Both the position numbers and the translations under genes were made by a program. A stretch of DNA of 59,816 nt from an uncultured Bacteroidales bacterium (GTDB taxonomy: Bacteria > Bacteroidota > Bacteroidia > Bacteroidales > Paludibacteraceae), in NCBI GenBank assembly GCA_902784425.1, contig CACZUS010000007.1, positions 1-59,816 on the forward strand, written 5' to 3'. Shown here in pieces: positions 44,848-57,000 of this stretch (position 1 is its first letter; every line of letters begins with the position of its first letter). A model generated the notes under the pieces. That model did no database searches, was not told the DNA's origin, and saw nothing but the letters and a program-made list of their open reading frames with translations.

Positions 44848-46545
44848 TTAATAAGCTTGTTCGTGAACACCACTAACAGCGCGACCGCTTGGATCATTCA
44901 ATTTCTTGAATGCTTCGTCCCACTCACGAGCAATAGCAGTAGAGCATGCAACACTTGCCTCTTGTGGTACACTACGTGCAGCAGATTCACTTGGGAAGTG
45001 TTCTTCAAAGATACTACGATAGTAATATTCCTCTTTGTTCAATGGTGGATTAATAGGGAAACGCTCTGCTGCGTGAGCCATCTGCTCATCCGTAACAGCT
45101 TCAGATGTGATACGTTTAAGTGTATCAATCCATGAGTAACCCACTCCATCACTGAACTGTTCTTTTTGTCTCCATGCAATCTCTTCTGGTAACATATCAG
45201 AGAAGGCCTCTCTAAGAATAAGTTTCTCAATGGTTTGTCCAGGACACATCTTTGCCTCTGGATTGGTGGTCATTGCCACATCAAGGAACTCCTTATCCAA
45301 GAATGGAACACGACCCTCAACACCCCATGCAGAAAGACTCTTATTCGCACGTAAACAGTCATACATATAGAGTTTAGAAAGTTTACGAACAGTCTCCTCA
45401 TGGAAATCACGTGCCGATGGTGCTTTGTGGAAATAGAGGTATCCTCCAAAGATCTCATCTGCTCCCTCTCCTGAGAGTACCATCTTGATACCCATTGACT
45501 TGATGACACGAGCCAACAGATACATTGGTGTAGAAGCACGTACGGTAGTCACATCGTATGTCTCAATGAAATAGATAACATCACGAATGGCATCCAATCC
45601 TTCTTGAATCGTATAGTTAATCTCATGATGAACAGTTCCAATATGTTCTGCTACAAGACGTGCCTTAGCTAAATCAGGCGCTCCCTTCAAACCAACAGCA
45701 AATGAGTGAAGACGTGGCCAATAAGCACGGGTCTTACCATCGTTCTCAATACGGTTTTCACTGTAACGTTCAGCAATGGCAGATATGATACTGGAATCCA
45801 ATCCACCTGAAAGTAGGACTCCGTATGGTACGTCAGACATCAACTGACGTTTCACAGCTGCACGAAGAGCCTGACGAATCTCCTCACTGCTTGAAGAGGC
45901 TGATTTTACTGCATCGTATGAGAACCAATCACGCTTGTACCAACGCTTCATGCCTGCACTCTGACTCCAATAATAATGTCCTGGCAGGAATGGTTCATAT
46001 CGATCACATTGACCCTCAAGTGCCTTCATTTCAGAAGCCACATAGACCTTTCCATCGTTATCATATCCAATATACAATGGAATGACACCTATTGGGTCGC
46101 GTGCAATCAAAAACTCGTCTCTCTCCTCATCATAAAGGGCAAAAGCAAAGATTCCGCTAAGACGCTCCAACATGGCAGATGGGTCTGCAGTAGCGATATC
46201 CTTCACAGAGGCTCTCCACTCTTTGTATATGGCAAGGATTACTTCACAGTCACTACCCGTTTGAAACTCATACGATGATCCAAACTCACGACGAATATCT
46301 TGATGATTATAGATCTCACCATTCACAGCCAATACTTGTCGACCATCAGGTGAGAAGAGAGGTTGCTTACCTGATTCAGGATCAACGATGCTTAGTCGTT
46401 CATGAGCCAAAATGGCTGACCCTCCGCACCATATACCACTCCAATCGGGTCCACGGTGACGTATTTTCTGACTCATGCGCAGTGCTTTATCTCGTAGTTC
46501 CGCACTTTGCTTATTCAAACGAAATATTCCTACTATTCCACACAT
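44848..46545 (-). CDS. asnB: Asparagine synthase (glutamine-hydrolysing)
   Basis: 565 residues. Cys2 of MCGIVGIFR is the glutaminase nucleophile; VNGEIYNHQDIR is the glutamine site. The synthase half holds the ATP pyrophosphatase loop LLSGGLDSSI and LSGEGADEIFGGYLYFH. It makes asparagine from aspartate, ATP and glutamine. It lies 29 bases after carB on the same strand, and the GC-rich hairpin follows it. Confidence 0.97.
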   Translation of the reverse strand: MCGIVGIFRLNKQSAELRDKALRMSQKIRHRGPDWSGIWCGGSAILAHERLSIVDPESGKQPLFSPDGRQVLAVNGEIYNHQDIRREFGSSYEFQTGSDCEVILAIYKEWRASVKDIATADPSAMLERLSGIFAFALYDEERDEFLIARDPIGVIPLYIGYDNDGKVYVASEMKALEGQCDRYEPFLPGHYYWSQSAGMKRWYKRDWFSYDAVKSASSSSEEIRQALRAAVKRQLMSDVPYGVLLSGGLDSSIISAIAERYSENRIENDGKTRAYWPRLHSFAVGLKGAPDLAKARLVAEHIGTVHHEINYTIQEGLDAIRDVIYFIETYDVTTVRASTPMYLLARVIKSMGIKMVLSGEGADEIFGGYLYFHKAPSARDFHEETVRKLSKLYMYDCLRANKSLSAWGVEGRVPFLDKEFLDVAMTTNPEAKMCPGQTIEKLILREAFSDMLPEEIAWRQKEQFSDGVGYSWIDTLKRITSEAVTDEQMAHAAERFPINPPLNKEEYYYRSIFEEHFPSESAARSVPQEASVACSTAIAREWDEAFKKLNDPSGRAVSGVHEQAY

Positions 46546-46574
46546 AATATTCTGATTTATTGATTATTAACTAA

Positions 46575-49500
46575 TTATTGATATTCACGCCAGCTCTTGA
46601 TTGGAATTGTATCCAACGGCACCTCAATAAAGGCATTGATGAATGCTGAAGCCAATCGAGCATTGGTAATAAGTGGTATGTTCAAATCGATGGATGCACG
46701 ACGGATTTTATATCCGTTTGTCAACTCATGACTGGTCAAATCCTTCGGAATATTCACCACCATGTCTATCTTATGAGCATGAAGGAGTTCAAGGGCTGAT
46801 GGAGCTTCTGTCACATACTCTTTGGATGAGTTCTCCTCGCTTGGCCATAGAACAGTGGTGTTCTCAATGCCATTAGCAGTTAGATAGTCGCTCGTTCCAT
46901 GAGTAGCATACAAGTGATAGCCATTTGATGCAAGCTGACGTGCTGCGTCAAGCATAGCTGCCTTTTGTTTAGCTCCACCCGTAGAGAGTAGAATGGAACC
47001 GCCCTTCTTCGGAATACGATGTCCTACAGAAAGCATAGCTGTAAGCAGTGCTATATCGGTCGTGTCTCCTATACAACCTACCTCTCCGGTACTTGCCATA
47101 TCGACACCTAAAACAGGGTCAGCATTCTGTAAACGGTTGAATGAGAACTGTGATGCCTTGATACCTACATAATCAAGATCAAACAGATTCTTGGATGGTC
47201 TCTCTACTGGTAATTTTAACATTACATGAGTGGCAAGATCTATGAGGTTCAATTTAAGTACCTTCGAAACAAATGGGAAGGAACGTGAAGCACGTAGGTT
47301 GCACTCGATAACGAGGATATCATTCTGTCGTGCCATGTATTGAATGTTGAACGGACCATTGATATGCAATGCCTTGGCAATTTGCTTAGAGATACGTTTG
47401 ATACGACGTACGGTCTCCACATACAATTTCTGTGGAGGGAACTGAATCGTAGCATCTCCTGAATGGACACCAGCGTATTCAATATGTTCTGAGATAGCGT
47501 ATGCAAGGATCTCACCATTGCGTGCCACTGCATCCATCTCAATCTCTTTTGCATGTTCGATGAACTTAGAGACCACCACAGGGTGGTTTTTGCTGACATT
47601 AGCGGCAAGCTTTAAGAATCTTTCTAGTTCCTCTTTGTTTGAGCAGACATTCATTGCAGCACCACTCAACACATAACTTGGACGAACAAGAACAGGGAAG
47701 CCCACACGCTCTACGAAACTATCGATATCCTCCATGCTTGTCAATGCACTCCATTCTGGTTGGTTGACTCCAATCTCATTCAGCATGGCAGAGAACTTAG
47801 CACGATCTTCGGCACAATCAATATCACATGCTTGCGTACCTAAAATAGGAACATGCTCCTCATCAAGATATACTGCCAAGTTATTAGGTATCTGACCACC
47901 TGTTGAGACAATGACACCATAAGGGATTTCAAGATCGATGATATCCATCACTCTCTCAAAGGTTAACTCATCGAAGTAGAGTCTGTCACACAAATCATAG
48001 TCTGTTGAAACGGTCTCTGGGTTATAATTGATCATGATAGAACGATAACCCTCACGACGAATGGTGTTCAAGGCTTGTACACCACACCAATCGAACTCAA
48101 CGCTACTACCGATACGATAAGCACCAGAACCAAGAACGATAACAGAACGTGAATCGTTCTCATAGGTAACGTCATGTCCGACATTGTTTTGTGCACCATC
48201 CAGTGAACTGTATGTCAGATATAGATAATTTGTTTGCGTTGGATATTCAGCAGCCATTGTATCGATCTGCTTTACAACTGGGAGTATACCAAGACGTTTA
48301 CGAAGTTCACGCACCACAAGCATAGCGCGATGCATCTTCTCTCCATGTGAGTGTCCATCCTCCAAACGGTTCACCTCATTCTCAAGACCGATTGCACGAG
48401 CTATTTGGAAATCGGAGAATCCGTACATCTTAGCCTCGCGAATCAGGTCAGCTGGAATAGCACGAAGGGCAGAATCGATCAATGAAGCAGTGGTTCCATC
48501 AGAAGAGGTGATGGATGTCACACTCTTCAATCTGTCATCGATATCAATGATATGTTTTAGTTTCTCGAGGAACCAACGATCAATCTTTGTCAATTCGTAG
48601 ATACGATCAATCGTATATTCTGGCATGTGCATAGCCTTGGAAACCACAAAGATACGTTTATCTGTAGGCTCATGTAGAGCAGCATCAACATTTGGAATGG
48701 TTAGCTCTTTATTCTCTACGAAACCATGCATACCCTGACCAATCATACGAAGACCCTTTTGCAAAGCCTCTTCAAAGGTTCGTCCGATGGCCATCACTTC
48801 ACCCACGCTCTTCATGCTGGAACCTAATTCACGGTCAACACCATGGAATTTAGATAGATCCCAACGAGGAATCTTGCACACTACATAATCAAGTGCAGGT
48901 TCGAAGAAAGCAGATGTCTCCTTCGTTACCGCATTTTTCAATTCGAAGAGTCCGTAACCCAATCCCAGCTTAGCAGCAACAAAAGCAAGAGGATAACCCG
49001 TAGCCTTACTAGCAAGGGCGGAAGAACGGGAAAGACGGGCATTTACTTCGATAACGCGATAATCTTCAGACTGAGGGTCTAAGGCATATTGCACATTACA
49101 CTCACCCACGATACCTATATGACGAATGATCTTGATGGCTAATGCACGCAATTTATGGAACTCAGCATTCGTAAGTGTCTGACTAGGAGCCACTACGATA
49201 CTTTCACCTGTGTGGATACCAAGAGGATCGAAGTTTTCCATATTACAAACAGTGATACAGTTGTCATATTTATCACGTACCACCTCATATTCAATCTCTT
49301 TCCATCCCTTTAATGATTTCTCCACCAATACTTGAGGAGAGAAGGCGAAGGCTTTCTCTGCTAGTTCGTTTAGTTGTTGTTCATTGTCGCAGAAACCGCT
49401 ACCCAAACCACCTAGTGCATAAGCGGCACGAAGGATAACAGGATAGCCGACCTTTTGAGCAGCCTGACGAGCCTCTTCGACAGTGGAACAGGCTTCTGAG

Positions 49501-49931
49501 CGAATTGTCTTCACATCAATCTCATTCAATCTCTCTACGAACAACTCGCGGTCTTCCGTATCAATGATAGATTGTACGGGTGTACCCAATACACGTACGC
49601 CATAACGTTCAAGAACGCCACTGCGATATAGTTCCACACCACAGTTCAATGCAGTTTGACCACCGAAAGCTAGTAAGATACCATCCGGATGTTCTTTTTC
49701 AATGACACGTTCTACAAAGTAAGGTTGTACGGGCAAGTAATAGATCTCATCGGCAACGCCTTCAGAGGTCTGTACCGTAGCAATGTTTGGATTGATGAGC
49801 ACGGTCTTGATACCCTCTTCACGCAATGCCTTCAATGCTTGCGATCCTGAATAATCAAACTCACCAGCCTCTCCAATCTTCAAAGCTCCAGATCCCAACA
49901 GGAGCACTTTATGTATTGATTCGTCTCTCAT
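46575..49931 (-). CDS. carB: Carbamoyl-phosphate synthase large subunit
   Basis: 1118 residues, slightly longer than the usual ~1070. Two homologous ATP-grasp halves: first LLLGSGALKIGEAGEFDYSG with LLAFGGQTALNCG; second VIVLGSGAYRIGSSVEFDWCG with VIVSTGGQIPNN. A C-terminal MGS-like regulatory domain contains SILLSTGGAKQKAAMLDAA and MVVNIPKDLTS. It makes carbamoyl phosphate for pyrimidines and arginine using ammonia channelled from CarA. Order is carA then carB, with a 36-base gap. Confidence 0.97.
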   Translation of the reverse strand: MRDESIHKVLLLGSGALKIGEAGEFDYSGSQALKALREEGIKTVLINPNIATVQTSEGVADEIYYLPVQPYFVERVIEKEHPDGILLAFGGQTALNCGVELYRSGVLERYGVRVLGTPVQSIIDTEDRELFVERLNEIDVKTIRSEACSTVEEARQAAQKVGYPVILRAAYALGGLGSGFCDNEQQLNELAEKAFAFSPQVLVEKSLKGWKEIEYEVVRDKYDNCITVCNMENFDPLGIHTGESIVVAPSQTLTNAEFHKLRALAIKIIRHIGIVGECNVQYALDPQSEDYRVIEVNARLSRSSALASKATGYPLAFVAAKLGLGYGLFELKNAVTKETSAFFEPALDYVVCKIPRWDLSKFHGVDRELGSSMKSVGEVMAIGRTFEEALQKGLRMIGQGMHGFVENKELTIPNVDAALHEPTDKRIFVVSKAMHMPEYTIDRIYELTKIDRWFLEKLKHIIDIDDRLKSVTSITSSDGTTASLIDSALRAIPADLIREAKMYGFSDFQIARAIGLENEVNRLEDGHSHGEKMHRAMLVVRELRKRLGILPVVKQIDTMAAEYPTQTNYLYLTYSSLDGAQNNVGHDVTYENDSRSVIVLGSGAYRIGSSVEFDWCGVQALNTIRREGYRSIMINYNPETVSTDYDLCDRLYFDELTFERVMDIIDLEIPYGVIVSTGGQIPNNLAVYLDEEHVPILGTQACDIDCAEDRAKFSAMLNEIGVNQPEWSALTSMEDIDSFVERVGFPVLVRPSYVLSGAAMNVCSNKEELERFLKLAANVSKNHPVVVSKFIEHAKEIEMDAVARNGEILAYAISEHIEYAGVHSGDATIQFPPQKLYVETVRRIKRISKQIAKALHINGPFNIQYMARQNDILVIECNLRASRSFPFVSKVLKLNLIDLATHVMLKLPVERPSKNLFDLDYVGIKASQFSFNRLQNADPVLGVDMASTGEVGCIGDTTDIALLTAMLSVGHRIPKKGGSILLSTGGAKQKAAMLDAARQLASNGYHLYATHGTSDYLTANGIENTTVLWPSEENSSKEYVTEAPSALELLHAHKIDMVVNIPKDLTSHELTNGYKIRRASIDLNIPLITNARLASAFINAFIEVPLDTIPIKSWREYQ

Positions 49932-49967
49932 ATTTAATTTTCTTTGCTAAATTTTGTATCAAGGTGG

Positions 49968-51065
49968 TTATTTTTTAATAGATGCTACGAAGCGATCGAA
50001 AAGGAACTCCGTATCGACAGGACCCGAACAAGCCTCTGGGTGGAACTGAGCCGAGAACCAAGGCTTAGAGCTATGTTGGATTCCTTCATTAGAACCATCA
50101 TTCATATTTACGAACAACTCTTTCCAATCGTTTGGAAGAGTCTTTGCATCTACTGCATATCCATGATTTTGTGCGGTAATGAAACATTGATTTTCACCTA
50201 CGAGGCGCACTGGCTGGTTGTGAGAACGATGTCCATATTTTAGTTTGTAGACATTTGCACCTGCAGCCTTTGCCAAGAGTTGATTACCCAAGCAGATACC
50301 AAAGATAGGTTTGTCGGAGCGTTCCATCTGTTTCTTCAGAATGGCTATCGCTTCACCGCACAAGTTAGGGTCGCCCGGACCATTTCCGAGGAATAGGGCA
50401 TCAAAGTCCATCTCGGTATAATCATAGTTCCAAGGCACACGAATCACTTCACAACCACGGTTCACAAGACAACGGATAATGTTTGCCTTTACACCGCAAT
50501 CAACAAGGACAACTTTTATCTTACCACCCTCATTGTATCGAACAACACTGCGACAGGATACGCGTTCCACCCAATTGATGGAGCCATATTCTGTCGCAGG
50601 TTCAATATTTTTAGTGGCGTTTGCAGAGGCATCACCTATTACGATTCTGCCCATCATCACCCCTCGTTCTCGTAATACTTTTGTTAGCCGTCGGGTGTCA
50701 ACACCAGTAATCGCCGGCACTCGCTCACGGATGAGCCAATCTGAAAGGCTCTCCTGTGCGTCCCAGTGCGAGTAGGCCGCACTATAATCAGACACAATAA
50801 GCGACCGAGCATAAATACGGTCGCTTTCCCATTTCTCTTGCGGTGGTACACCATAGTTACCAACCAATGGATAAGTCATCACCAACAACTGTCCTGCATA
50901 ACTAGGGTCTGTCAGGCTTTCCGGATAACCTGTCATAGCTGTACAGAACACTACTTCACCCGAGGTGTCCGCAGACTCCGAGTGATGATCATCTCCCTGC
51001 TCATAACCGAACGACCATCCCTCGAATATCGTTCCGTCTTCTAATATTAGTTTTGCTTCTTTCAT
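49968..51065 (-). CDS. carA: Carbamoyl-phosphate synthase small subunit
   Basis: 365 residues. The N-terminal CPSase small domain (LILEDGTIFEGWSFGYE, TGYPESLTDPSYAGQLLVMTYPLVGNYG) is followed by a class I amidotransferase with nucleophile Cys in PIFGICLGNQLLAKA and the triad His/Glu in FHPEACSGP. It hydrolyses glutamine and passes ammonia to CarB. Starts 1 base after the pyrG stop. Confidence 0.98.
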   Translation of the reverse strand: MKEAKLILEDGTIFEGWSFGYEQGDDHHSESADTSGEVVFCTAMTGYPESLTDPSYAGQLLVMTYPLVGNYGVPPQEKWESDRIYARSLIVSDYSAAYSHWDAQESLSDWLIRERVPAITGVDTRRLTKVLRERGVMMGRIVIGDASANATKNIEPATEYGSINWVERVSCRSVVRYNEGGKIKVVLVDCGVKANIIRCLVNRGCEVIRVPWNYDYTEMDFDALFLGNGPGDPNLCGEAIAILKKQMERSDKPIFGICLGNQLLAKAAGANVYKLKYGHRSHNQPVRLVGENQCFITAQNHGYAVDAKTLPNDWKELFVNMNDGSNEGIQHSSKPWFSAQFHPEACSGPVDTEFLFDRFVASIKK

Positions 51066-51066
51066 C

Positions 51067-52668
51067 TCACTTTTTTATTGCTGCTTTGATAAAATCCATA
51101 AATAATGGGTGCGGTTGTAAAACCGTACTCTGATATTCAGGATGAAATTGTGTACCGATGTACCAACGAAGGGTTGGGATCTCTACGATCTCCACCAAGT
51201 CGGCATCTGGATTCTTACCACTTGCTTTCATCCCCTTTGATTCGAATTGATCTAAATATGCATTATTAAACTCATAACGATGACGATGACGTTCACGAAT
51301 GAGTTGCTCATCATAGATGACTGCTGCACGCGAGCCTTCCATCAATTCGCAATTATAAGCACCAAGACGCATCGTACCTCCAATCTGAGAGACATTCTTC
51401 TGATCTTCCATCAGGTCAATCACATTGTTTTTCGTATTTTCATTCATCTCCGTGCTATCGGCATCTTTCAATCCTAGAACGTTTCTAGCAAACTCGATAA
51501 CCATCATCTGCATACCGAGACAGATACCAAAACATGGTATATCGTGTTCTCTGGCATATTGCGCAGCTTGAATCTTACCCTCTGTTCCACGCTTACCAAA
51601 TCCAGGACAGATCACCAAGCCATCTTGTTTCTCGACCAACTTCATATCAAGATGTTCAGAGTTGATGAAGGTGATCACCACCTTTCTGTGATGATAAGTG
51701 GCTGCATGTGATAGACTCTCGCTGATGCTTTTATAGGCATCCTGCAAATCATATTTGCCAACCAATCCAATACGAACCACCTCCGATGCAGTACGACGCA
51801 ACTCCAAGAAATGATTCCATGGTCCCAACTTAGGCGTTTCGCCTACTGGAATCTCCATTTTGCGAAGAATGGCAGCATCAAGTCCTTGTTTCTGCATATT
51901 TACTGGTACCTCGTAAATATCAGGCAAGTCTTCACTTTGAATGACACATTCAAGATCCACATTACAGAATCCTGCCACTTTTCTTCTTATGTGATCATCT
52001 AGATGTTGCTCGGTACGTAGAATAAGGATATCAGGTTGAATACCGGCTGATTGTAGGTCTTTGACACTATGCTGAGTAGGTTTTGTCTTCAACTCACCAG
52101 CAGCCTTTAGGTAAGGCACATACGTTAAGTGAACGCAAACGGCATCTTTCCCTAACTCCCATTTCAGCTGACGAATGGCTTCAAGGAATGGTGCACTCTC
52201 AATGTCACCGATTGTTCCACCTATCTCTGTGATGATGAAGTCGTATGCAGAGTTGGCAGGTTCACCTTCAGGTACGATTGACAACTGTTGTATTCTACGT
52301 TTTATCTCGTCAGTGATATGAGGCACTACTTGGATGGTGTGACCGAGGTAGTCACCCCTACGTTCATTCTCAATCACCGCTTGATAGATACGACCCGTTG
52401 TTTGCGAGTTGTGTCGTGTGCTTTGAATACCCGTGAATCGTTCATAATGTCCTAAATCAAGATCGGTCTCCATACCATCAGCCGTTACGTAGCACTCGCC
52501 GTGCTCGTATGGATTCAGAGTACCCGGATCGATATTGATATAGGGATCAAACTTCTGAATAGTAATTCTATAGCCACGTGCCTGCAATAGTTTCCCGATA
52601 GAGGCAGATATGATGCCTTTACCTAATGATGAAACTACGCCACCCGTCACGAAAATATACTTACTCAT
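51067..52668 (-). CDS. pyrG: CTP synthase
   Basis: 533 residues. N-terminal synthetase domain KYIFVTGGVVSSLGKGI, FDPYINIDPGTLNPYEHGE and EIGGTIGDIES; C-terminal class I glutamine amidotransferase with nucleophile Cys in CFGICLGMQM and the triad region TQFHPEYQS. It aminates UTP to CTP. Its start overlaps the gltD stop by 4 bases, showing translational coupling. Confidence 0.98.
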   Translation of the reverse strand: MSKYIFVTGGVVSSLGKGIISASIGKLLQARGYRITIQKFDPYINIDPGTLNPYEHGECYVTADGMETDLDLGHYERFTGIQSTRHNSQTTGRIYQAVIENERRGDYLGHTIQVVPHITDEIKRRIQQLSIVPEGEPANSAYDFIITEIGGTIGDIESAPFLEAIRQLKWELGKDAVCVHLTYVPYLKAAGELKTKPTQHSVKDLQSAGIQPDILILRTEQHLDDHIRRKVAGFCNVDLECVIQSEDLPDIYEVPVNMQKQGLDAAILRKMEIPVGETPKLGPWNHFLELRRTASEVVRIGLVGKYDLQDAYKSISESLSHAATYHHRKVVITFINSEHLDMKLVEKQDGLVICPGFGKRGTEGKIQAAQYAREHDIPCFGICLGMQMMVIEFARNVLGLKDADSTEMNENTKNNVIDLMEDQKNVSQIGGTMRLGAYNCELMEGSRAAVIYDEQLIRERHRHRYEFNNAYLDQFESKGMKASGKNPDADLVEIVEIPTLRWYIGTQFHPEYQSTVLQPHPLFMDFIKAAIKK

Positions 52669-54011
52669 TTCTTTTTATTTAAATATTCGTTTACTTGACG
52701 TGCTGCCTGTTTACCGCTTGCCATAGCGCGTACGACAAGGGTTGCACCATTCTGAGAATCACCACATACGAAGACATTCTCAGGATAAGCAGGATGCTCA
52801 GGTTTCAAGAATCCCATAGCCAACAACACCAATTCAGCTTTGATAATTTCTGGTTCACCTTTCTCCACCATGATTGGACGACCACCTTCTGGATTTGGTT
52901 TCCAGTCGATTTCCTGTACACGTACACCTGTTAGTTTACCATCCTTACCGAGGAATTCCAACGTGTTGATGTTCCAACGTCTTGTACATCCCTCCTCATG
53001 ACTTGAGGTAGTCTTGAATGTTCTAGGGAAATTAGGCCATGGATTCTTAGGATCTTCTGGTCCATCTACTGGACGAGGCATAATCTCGATCTGCGTAACA
53101 CTAAGTGCACCTTGACGATGAGCCGTACCGATACAGTCGCTACCCGTATCACCACCACCGATTACTAAGACATCCTTGCCCTTGGCTGTGATACGTTCTT
53201 CTGGTGAGAATTCCATACCTGCCAACACACGATTCTGTTGAGCAAGCAATTCGAGTGCAAAATGAACACCTTTGAGTTCTCTTCCTGGAGCTTTCAAGTC
53301 TCTTGCAGTAGGCGTACCCGTAGCAATGACAATCGCATCCGCTTTTATTGAGTCGATAGAGTCGATGGCAGTTCCATATTTGAAGGTGATACCTTCTTGT
53401 TCCAACACATTGATTCTTCTATCGATGATGGTTTTATTCAGTTTGAAATTAGGAATTCCATAACGTAGCAATCCGCCGGCTGCCTCATTCTTTTCATATA
53501 CAGTCACCTCATATCCCATTAGGTTAAGTTCGTTTGCAGCAGCCAATCCAGCAGGGCCAGCACCAATAACAGCTACTTTTTTGCCATTACGAATAGGGTG
53601 ATGGATAGTGATATACCCCTCGCGGAAGGCACCTTCCGTGATTGCACATTCGTTTTCACGGTTGGTGGTAGGCTCATGATTAAATAGATTAATGACGCAA
53701 GCCTTCTCACACAATGCCGGACAGATACGTCCTGTGAACTCAGGGAACGGGTTGGTGGAATTTAACAAATGGTAAGCTAATTCCCAATCACCATTATACA
53801 ATGCCTCATTCCATTCTGGAGCCTTGTTACCCAATGGGCAAGCCCAGTGACAGAAAGGCACGCCACAATCCATACAGCGAGAAGCCTGCTGACGGCGGTC
53901 TTTCGTATTCAATGTCTGCTCCACCTCACCGAAATCGTGAATTCGGTCGTGTATCGGGCGGTAGCCAGCTTCCTGCCGAGCCACCTCCATGAATGCTTTC
54001 GGATTTTTCAT
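52665..54011 (-). CDS. gltD: Glutamate synthase small subunit
   Basis: 448 residues. N-terminal iron-sulfur cysteines (ASRCMDCGVPFCHWACPLGN; GRICPALCEKACV), FAD-binding VAVIGAGPAGLAAANELNLMG, and an NAD(P)H-binding VLVIGGGDTGSDCIGTA. It feeds electrons from NAD(P)H to GltB. It lies 3 bases after gltB and overlaps pyrG by 4 bases. Confidence 0.97.
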   Translation of the reverse strand: MKNPKAFMEVARQEAGYRPIHDRIHDFGEVEQTLNTKDRRQQASRCMDCGVPFCHWACPLGNKAPEWNEALYNGDWELAYHLLNSTNPFPEFTGRICPALCEKACVINLFNHEPTTNRENECAITEGAFREGYITIHHPIRNGKKVAVIGAGPAGLAAANELNLMGYEVTVYEKNEAAGGLLRYGIPNFKLNKTIIDRRINVLEQEGITFKYGTAIDSIDSIKADAIVIATGTPTARDLKAPGRELKGVHFALELLAQQNRVLAGMEFSPEERITAKGKDVLVIGGGDTGSDCIGTAHRQGALSVTQIEIMPRPVDGPEDPKNPWPNFPRTFKTTSSHEEGCTRRWNINTLEFLGKDGKLTGVRVQEIDWKPNPEGGRPIMVEKGEPEIIKAELVLLAMGFLKPEHPAYPENVFVCGDSQNGATLVVRAMASGKQAARQVNEYLNKKK

Positions 54012-54014
54012 ATC

Positions 54015-57000
54015 TTAATAATCTCTTTGTACGTCTGCAATTTTCTGTTGTAATTTTCTCATTTGCTCCTCCTGCAACACTCGTTTGTATTCGATTGGCA
54101 CTACTTGGATGAACTGCTCTACATAATGTGACCAGTCGTCCAACATTGTACGAGCCAACTTAGAACCAGTGTACAGATAGTGTTGACGAATCAACTCATG
54201 CAACTCTCTGCGATATTGAGTCTCCTCGACAAGATTGATCTCCACCATATCCATGTTACAGTAGTAATCGAATGATCCGCGGCGATCCCATACGTAAGCA
54301 ACACCACCACTCATACCTGCAGCGAAGTTACGTCCTGTATCACCCAACACGACAACACGTCCGTTGGTCATATATTCGCAACAGTGGTCGCCTGCACCTT
54401 CAATGACTGCGATGGCTCCTGAGTTTCTCACGCCGAAACGCTCACCCACTCTACCATTCACATACAACTCTCCACTGGTTGCACCATAAAGTCCAGTATT
54501 TCCTGCGATGATGTTATCTTCAGCAGAGAATTCACTTCTTGATGGCGGCAAGATTGCGATTCGTCCTCCTGACAATCCTTTTGCAAAATAGTCGTTTGTC
54601 TCTCCTTCCAATTTGAATGAGACTCCGTGAACAAGGAATGCTCCAAATGACTGTCCGGCAGAACCTTTAAATTTCACATTGATCGTATTGTCTGGCAATG
54701 CAGCTTCACCATATTTCTTGGCAATCACACCTGAAACCATGGCACCCACTGCACGGTCTGTATTCTTAATAGCATAATCAAGGTTTACCTCCTCATGACA
54801 ATCAATAGCTGCATGTGCTGCTTTGATAATCTGTTGATCAAGAAGTCCCTCAAAGTGACGAGGCATATCTGTTGTGTGATGTAACACACCCTCTTCCTTG
54901 TATAACAATCGAGCCAAATCAAGTACTGATTCTTTCGTCTCGATAAGTTCTGTGTGACCGATGATCTCATTCAATGAACGGTATCCCATCTGAGCCAAAT
55001 ATTCACGAACTTCCTGTGCAAGGAATGTGAAGTAGTTTACCAAATGATCTGCCTTACCAAGGAAATGTTCTCTCAGACGAGGATCTTGTGTTGCAACACC
55101 CATAGGACATGTGTTCATATTACATTTACGCATCATTACACATCCTAATACGATAAGTGCTGTTGTTCCAAAACCAAACTCATCGGCTCCTAACAATGCC
55201 ATCAACACTACGTCGCGTCCTGTCTTGATTTGTCCATCCACCTGAAGACGTACCTGAGAACGAAGTCCGTTTCTAACAAGTGTCTGTTGTGTCTCAGAAA
55301 GACCAATTTCAGGAGAGATACCAGCGAAACGCATAGAACTTGCAGGAGAAGCACCTGTACCACCCTCAGCACCACTGATAACGATGAGGTCAGCCTTCGC
55401 CTTAGCCACACCTGCTGCAATGGTTCCCACTCCACTTTCAGAAACTAACTTAACACTGATAGCTGCAGTAGGGTTCACATTCTTCAAGTCGAAAATCAAC
55501 TGTGCCAAGTCCTCAATACTGTAGATATCATGATGAGGTGGAGGTGAGATAAGAGAGATACCAGGGATGGAGTGACGAGTACGAGCAATGATCTCGTTTA
55601 CCTTAAATCCAGGCAACTGACCACCCTCTCCTGGTTTAGCACCCTGTGCCACCTTAATTTGTAACTCCTCGGCATTGACAAGGTATTCTGTGGTTACACC
55701 GAAACGGCCAGATGCAATCTGCTTTGTCTTACTAGAAAGACTAACACCATCCACCTCTGTGTGGAAACGAGCAGAATCCTCACCACCTTCACCTGTGTTG
55801 CTTCTTGCACCTAAACGATTCATTGCTAAACAAATCGCTTCGTGTGCCTCTATACTCAATGCACCGAATGACATGGCACCTGTGACGAAATGTTTTACAA
55901 TCTCACTAACAGGTTCTACCTCTTCGATGTCGATAGGTTGTTTTTTGATACCTAAGAAATCACGTATGAATATTGGATCAGCCTTGTCATCCACCAATTT
56001 TGAGAACTCCTTGAATTTTGCATAATCACCTTTTCGGCAAGCCAATTGCAAGGTAGCAATGGTTTCAGGATTCCAAGCATGGCGGATACCATCTTTTCTC
56101 CAATGGAACTGACCAAGATTAGGTAGGAATGAACCTGAAATGGAAGGATTCTGATTGATTGCCTTCGCATAGAAAGAACGAGCGTCTGCAGCAATCTTCT
56201 CCAATCCGATTCCACCGATTGTGCTCACCTCCGTACCAAAGTAGTTACGAAGCAGGTTCTCACTCAAACCAATGCTTTCGAATATCTTAGCACCTCTATA
56301 AGAACGAATGGTGGATATACCCATCTTCGCCATAATCTTAAAGAGACCCTTTTTCACTGCGTTGATGTAGTTGGCTTCTGCTGTAGCATAATCCTCTTGA
56401 ATCTTACCCTTCTTTACAAGGTCGTCCAAGATAGCAAATACCATGTAAGGACACAATGCAGAAGCACCATAACCTAATAGAAGAGCCGCATGCATTGTCT
56501 CACGTATCTCACCACTCTCAACGATCAAAGCGGTTTGTACACGTTTACCAACAGAGATCAAATAGTGATGTACAGCGGAAACTGCCAATAAAGAAGGAAT
56601 GAACGGACCATCCACCTCTTTATCTGTTAAAATGATATAGTTGAAACCTTGATCAACGCTATGTTCTGCATCTTTGCAGAGTTGATCGAGTGATGTTCTC
56701 AAATCTGTGGTGAATGTCATTGGCAATTTCACCGTGTTGAATCCTTTGTATCTGATGTTGCATAGAATATCCAATTGAGTGTTGTTCAAGATTGGATGAG
56801 GTAGACGAACCATCTTACAGTTGGTCTCATCTGGATTTAGAATTCCTGTTCCGACGCGACCGATATATTCAGTAAGGCTCATTACAAGGCTCTCACGGAT
56901 AGAGTCGATAGCAGGGTTGGTTACCTGAGCAAATTGTTGACGGAAATAGTTAAAGAAGACCTGAGGCTGAGTGGAGAGAACAGCCAATGGAGTATCGTTA